Assembly: GCA_934646185.1 (NCBI GenBank)
Contig: CAKUEH010000023.1
Location: 1-39,357 of the forward strand
Length of the DNA stretch: 39,357 bases
From: an uncultured Oscillospiraceae bacterium
GTDB lineage: Bacteria; Bacillota; Clostridia; Oscillospirales; Oscillospiraceae
Direction of reading: 5' to 3'
In this document: piece after piece, positions 37,734 through 39,357 of the stretch
Position numbering within the stretch: the stretch's first letter is position 1
Layout: each line of letters opens with the position of its first letter
The notes under the pieces: model-generated
The model's database searches: none
What the model was told of the DNA's origin: nothing
The model's input: only the letters and a program-made list of their open reading frames with translations
Position numbers and translations under genes: made by a program

Positions 37734-38811
37734 CCTTGATATTCTGCGGCTGCTCCGCTGGTGCCGAATGATCCGGTCAAAAGAACTCTATGAGACGTTC
37801 TCCGAAGACGAAGTTACGAATCTCAGCGCCGCGCAGATGATCCGGTTTTCTGGCGCGGTAAAAGCCTGGTATCTGACGCCGTGCGGTAATCGCGTTCTGG
37901 GCTCCTCTGGATTCGCTCTGCCGCCTGCCAAGGCACCAACGTACCGGGAACCGGATATTACGCGCAGACTGCGGCTGGCGCAGATCGTCACAACGACCTA
38001 TTCTGCTGGCGTCAACGTATTCCTAACAAAAGCAGCCGAGCTGCAATCCCCACCATCTTTGTTTTTGCCGTTTTTGCATCGCAATCGCGGCTCCAATTCG
38101 TGGGGCAGTACCCGCGTGGCGGCGCTGCTCCATACCGGCAACCTCATGTGCGCGATCCACTGGGTCAGCCCTGGTATCGGCTGCGTTGCGCTGACGGATG
38201 AGCTGACGGCCTTTCAGAATCACACGGCGGCGATCCCCGCAAAGCAGCGCGCCATGATCTTTGCCGCGTCCAGCTACGAGGAAATTCTTTCCGAACTGGA
38301 TGCTGTGCAAGAGAAGCAGAACACGCGCCTGCAATCCTATCGCGAGGTCTACGATTGCCTGAAGCTGCCGCTGTTTCTGCTGCCATGCAACGAAACGGGC
38401 TGCTTGCAGCTCCGCATCATGGGTGTTCCAAATTACCGTGAACTTCTGGCGAGGATCATCCTGAAGTCGCACTACGTTCCGCCGCCTGCGAATCGAGCGA
38501 TGTATGACGCGCTGTATCAAGGTGTGCCATTCGTCATGGCAGCGGATATGGACCTGCGGCGCATTGACGCGGCGGTAGAGGCTGCCCGTTCGGACGGTGT
38601 CTCGCAAATCGCACTGGCCGCACTGCCAGAGCAGGTGGAAACTGTTCTGAACCGCCGCTACCGCGAAACCGGAAAAGCGCGTGTCTTTACCATCACGGAA
38701 TCAGCGCTGCGGGAGCTGCTCGGAAGCACCGCCCTATACGCGCCGCCTGATCTGCCATTTTACACATCGGAAGGAAGTGTTCTGGATGTTCCGCCTCTCA
38801 AAGCTCCTTGA
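37714..38811 (+). CDS. Winged-helix-like conjugative-element protein (replication-relaxation type)
   Basis: A 365-residue soluble protein. The N-terminus LSQRDLDILRLLRWCRMIRS, followed by LYETF and MIRFSGAVKAWYLTPCG, has the form of the winged helix found in replication-relaxation (Replic_Relax) proteins, which are common in Gram-positive mobile elements. The rest, with AIHWVSPGIGCVALTDELTA and LPLFLLPCNETGCLQLRIMG, resembles an alpha/beta domain without recognisable catalytic motifs. A DNA-processing role near the relaxosome is possible. The ATG at 37714 has GAGGAA upstream. It overlaps the next gene by 26 bases. Confidence 0.6.
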   Translation: MMLSQRDLDILRLLRWCRMIRSKELYETFSEDEVTNLSAAQMIRFSGAVKAWYLTPCGNRVLGSSGFALPPAKAPTYREPDITRRLRLAQIVTTTYSAGVNVFLTKAAELQSPPSLFLPFLHRNRGSNSWGSTRVAALLHTGNLMCAIHWVSPGIGCVALTDELTAFQNHTAAIPAKQRAMIFAASSYEEILSELDAVQEKQNTRLQSYREVYDCLKLPLFLLPCNETGCLQLRIMGVPNYRELLARIILKSHYVPPPANRAMYDALYQGVPFVMAADMDLRRIDAAVEAARSDGVSQIALAALPEQVETVLNRRYRETGKARVFTITESALRELLGSTALYAPPDLPFYTSEGSVLDVPPLKAP

Positions 38812-39357
38812 AAAGCTGGAGGACAAACTGGATGCAAGATTCAAAAGCTGGTTTGCCCGAAACAAAGCCAAGCTGCCCATGCGCATACCAGCCGTCATTG
38901 TCGGCTGGTATTTTTATGGGATGTTTCTCAACTCTCTGCGGCTTGGAATCGCTTCGACCTTTCACTCTGGCGAAGAAAAAATCAAAAGCATCTGGGTGCT
39001 GAACCCGTTCAAAAACTGGGGAGCCGTCTTCACAGGCTTTGGGATCGTGACGACGCTGGTGATTATCCTCATCATCTGCCTCATCACGAAGAAGGGCTAC
39101 ATCTGGTTCTCCGGCTACAAATACACGCATGACCCGCGCGGGTTTGATATTCTCCCAGACGGTACACATGGAACGTCCGGTTTTCTGACGGAAAAAGAAA
39201 TGCGTGAGTTTCTGGAGCTGTCGCCTGCGGGCAAAACGGAGGGCATGATCCTCGGAAAAGTCAAAAAGCATTCGGACGACCCGGACGCTTACGCGCTCTA
39301 TGCGGCGCACCGGATGGTTGCCGGAGACAATAATAATCTACTCTGCATCGGCGCGCC
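38786..39357 (+). CDS. VirD4/TraG-like coupling protein, N-terminal part (cut by window edge)
   Basis: The first 190 codons of a type IV coupling protein, which brings the relaxase-DNA complex to the secretion channel. After a helical N-terminus come two membrane segments (about residues 33-52 and 82-99), a lead-in region (SPAGKTEGMILGKVKKH) and the end NNNLLCIGAP, right where the Walker A box G-x-P-G-x-G-K/S should begin. The pattern is like the CD1115-type VirD4 proteins of Clostridia elements. The ATG at 38786-38788 follows AAGGAAG. Confidence 0.85.
   Translation, partial: MFRLSKLLEKLEDKLDARFKSWFARNKAKLPMRIPAVIVGWYFYGMFLNSLRLGIASTFHSGEEKIKSIWVLNPFKNWGAVFTGFGIVTTLVIILIICLITKKGYIWFSGYKYTHDPRGFDILPDGTHGTSGFLTEKEMREFLELSPAGKTEGMILGKVKKHSDDPDAYALYAAHRMVAGDNNNLLCIGA

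Larger units (their letters stand above)
19621..39357 (+). mobile_element. Integrative conjugative element, left part (right end outside window)
   Basis: The left boundary is inferred at about 19620-19626, inside the broken phosphatase gene. To its right all major genes are on the plus strand and belong together: parA, parB, exported surface proteins, VirB2-, VirB6-, PrgI- and VirB4-like secretion genes, and a VirD4/TraG-like coupling protein running off the end. No integrase, relaxase or replication gene is in view; they should lie past 39357. GC content looks lower and codon use more mixed than on the host side. An integrated plasmid is the alternative. Confidence 0.8.

Overview
The window looks like chromosomal DNA of a GC-rich, gut-type member of the Clostridia. 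An Oscillospiraceae-like organism is my inference, from Wood-Ljungdahl-type C1 genes (fhs, metV-metF), an anaerobe's rubrerythrin, two MATE pumps, a thiamine ECF S-component under a TPP riboswitch, and the dispersed short palindromic repeats. No rRNA, tRNA or CRISPR array is visible. Two regions meet near position 19,620.

Host side (1-19,620). From left to right: the 5' half of fhs (minus strand); a repeat-rich gap; thiT with a TPP riboswitch and transcription terminator; a MATE transporter; Si-type citrate synthase; a second MATE transporter behind a leader hairpin; a second copy of the ~105-bp inverted-repeat element; a decayed locus in which a GyrI-like gene and an aldo/keto reductase are truncated and joined; GNAT and Nudix genes, with a remnant of another apparent GNAT gene upstream; metV-metF; an acyl-ACP thioesterase; an RlmA-like methyltransferase; an L,D-transpeptidase; a five-gene minus-strand run (zinc-ribbon membrane protein, AEC transporter, SprT-like protein, C-GCAxxG-C-C protein, amidohydrolase); a membrane-anchored polysaccharide deacetylase; and rubrerythrin. 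Most units have recognisable sigma-A type promoters and intrinsic terminators.

Element side (about 19,620 to the window end, incomplete). A gene that starts like a low-molecular-weight protein tyrosine phosphatase stops after 12 codons, inside its active-site loop. Immediately afterwards come a terminator-like hairpin, parA and parB, and then a long plus-strand series that I read as an integrative conjugative element. It has two parts. The first (21,640-27,132) encodes exported proteins: a membrane-anchored beta-rich protein, three proteins sharing one ~150-residue domain, and an SLH-domain protein. The largest also carries BspA-like repeats, four 34-residue CxxC repeats and InlB-type repeats. 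The second (27,193-39,357) encodes a type IV secretion system: VirB2-like pilin, VirB6-like channel protein with a ~640-residue disordered tail, NlpC/P60-like hydrolase, XRE regulator, PrgI-like protein, VirB4 N-domain-like protein, VirB4 ATPase, accessory genes, and the start of a VirD4/TraG coupling protein cut by the window edge.

Within the transfer operon, at about 32,970-34,810, sits a four-gene block on the opposite strand with its own promoter. It holds a DUF3791-like gene, a DUF3990 gene (possible ADP-ribosyltransferase fold), a small partner gene, and an AT-richer gene for a CAP12/Pycsar-type TIR protein. I read it as a defence or addiction cargo placed between the two VirB4-related genes. 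This cassette and the surface-protein module upstream of the secretion genes are the two most interesting parts of the window.
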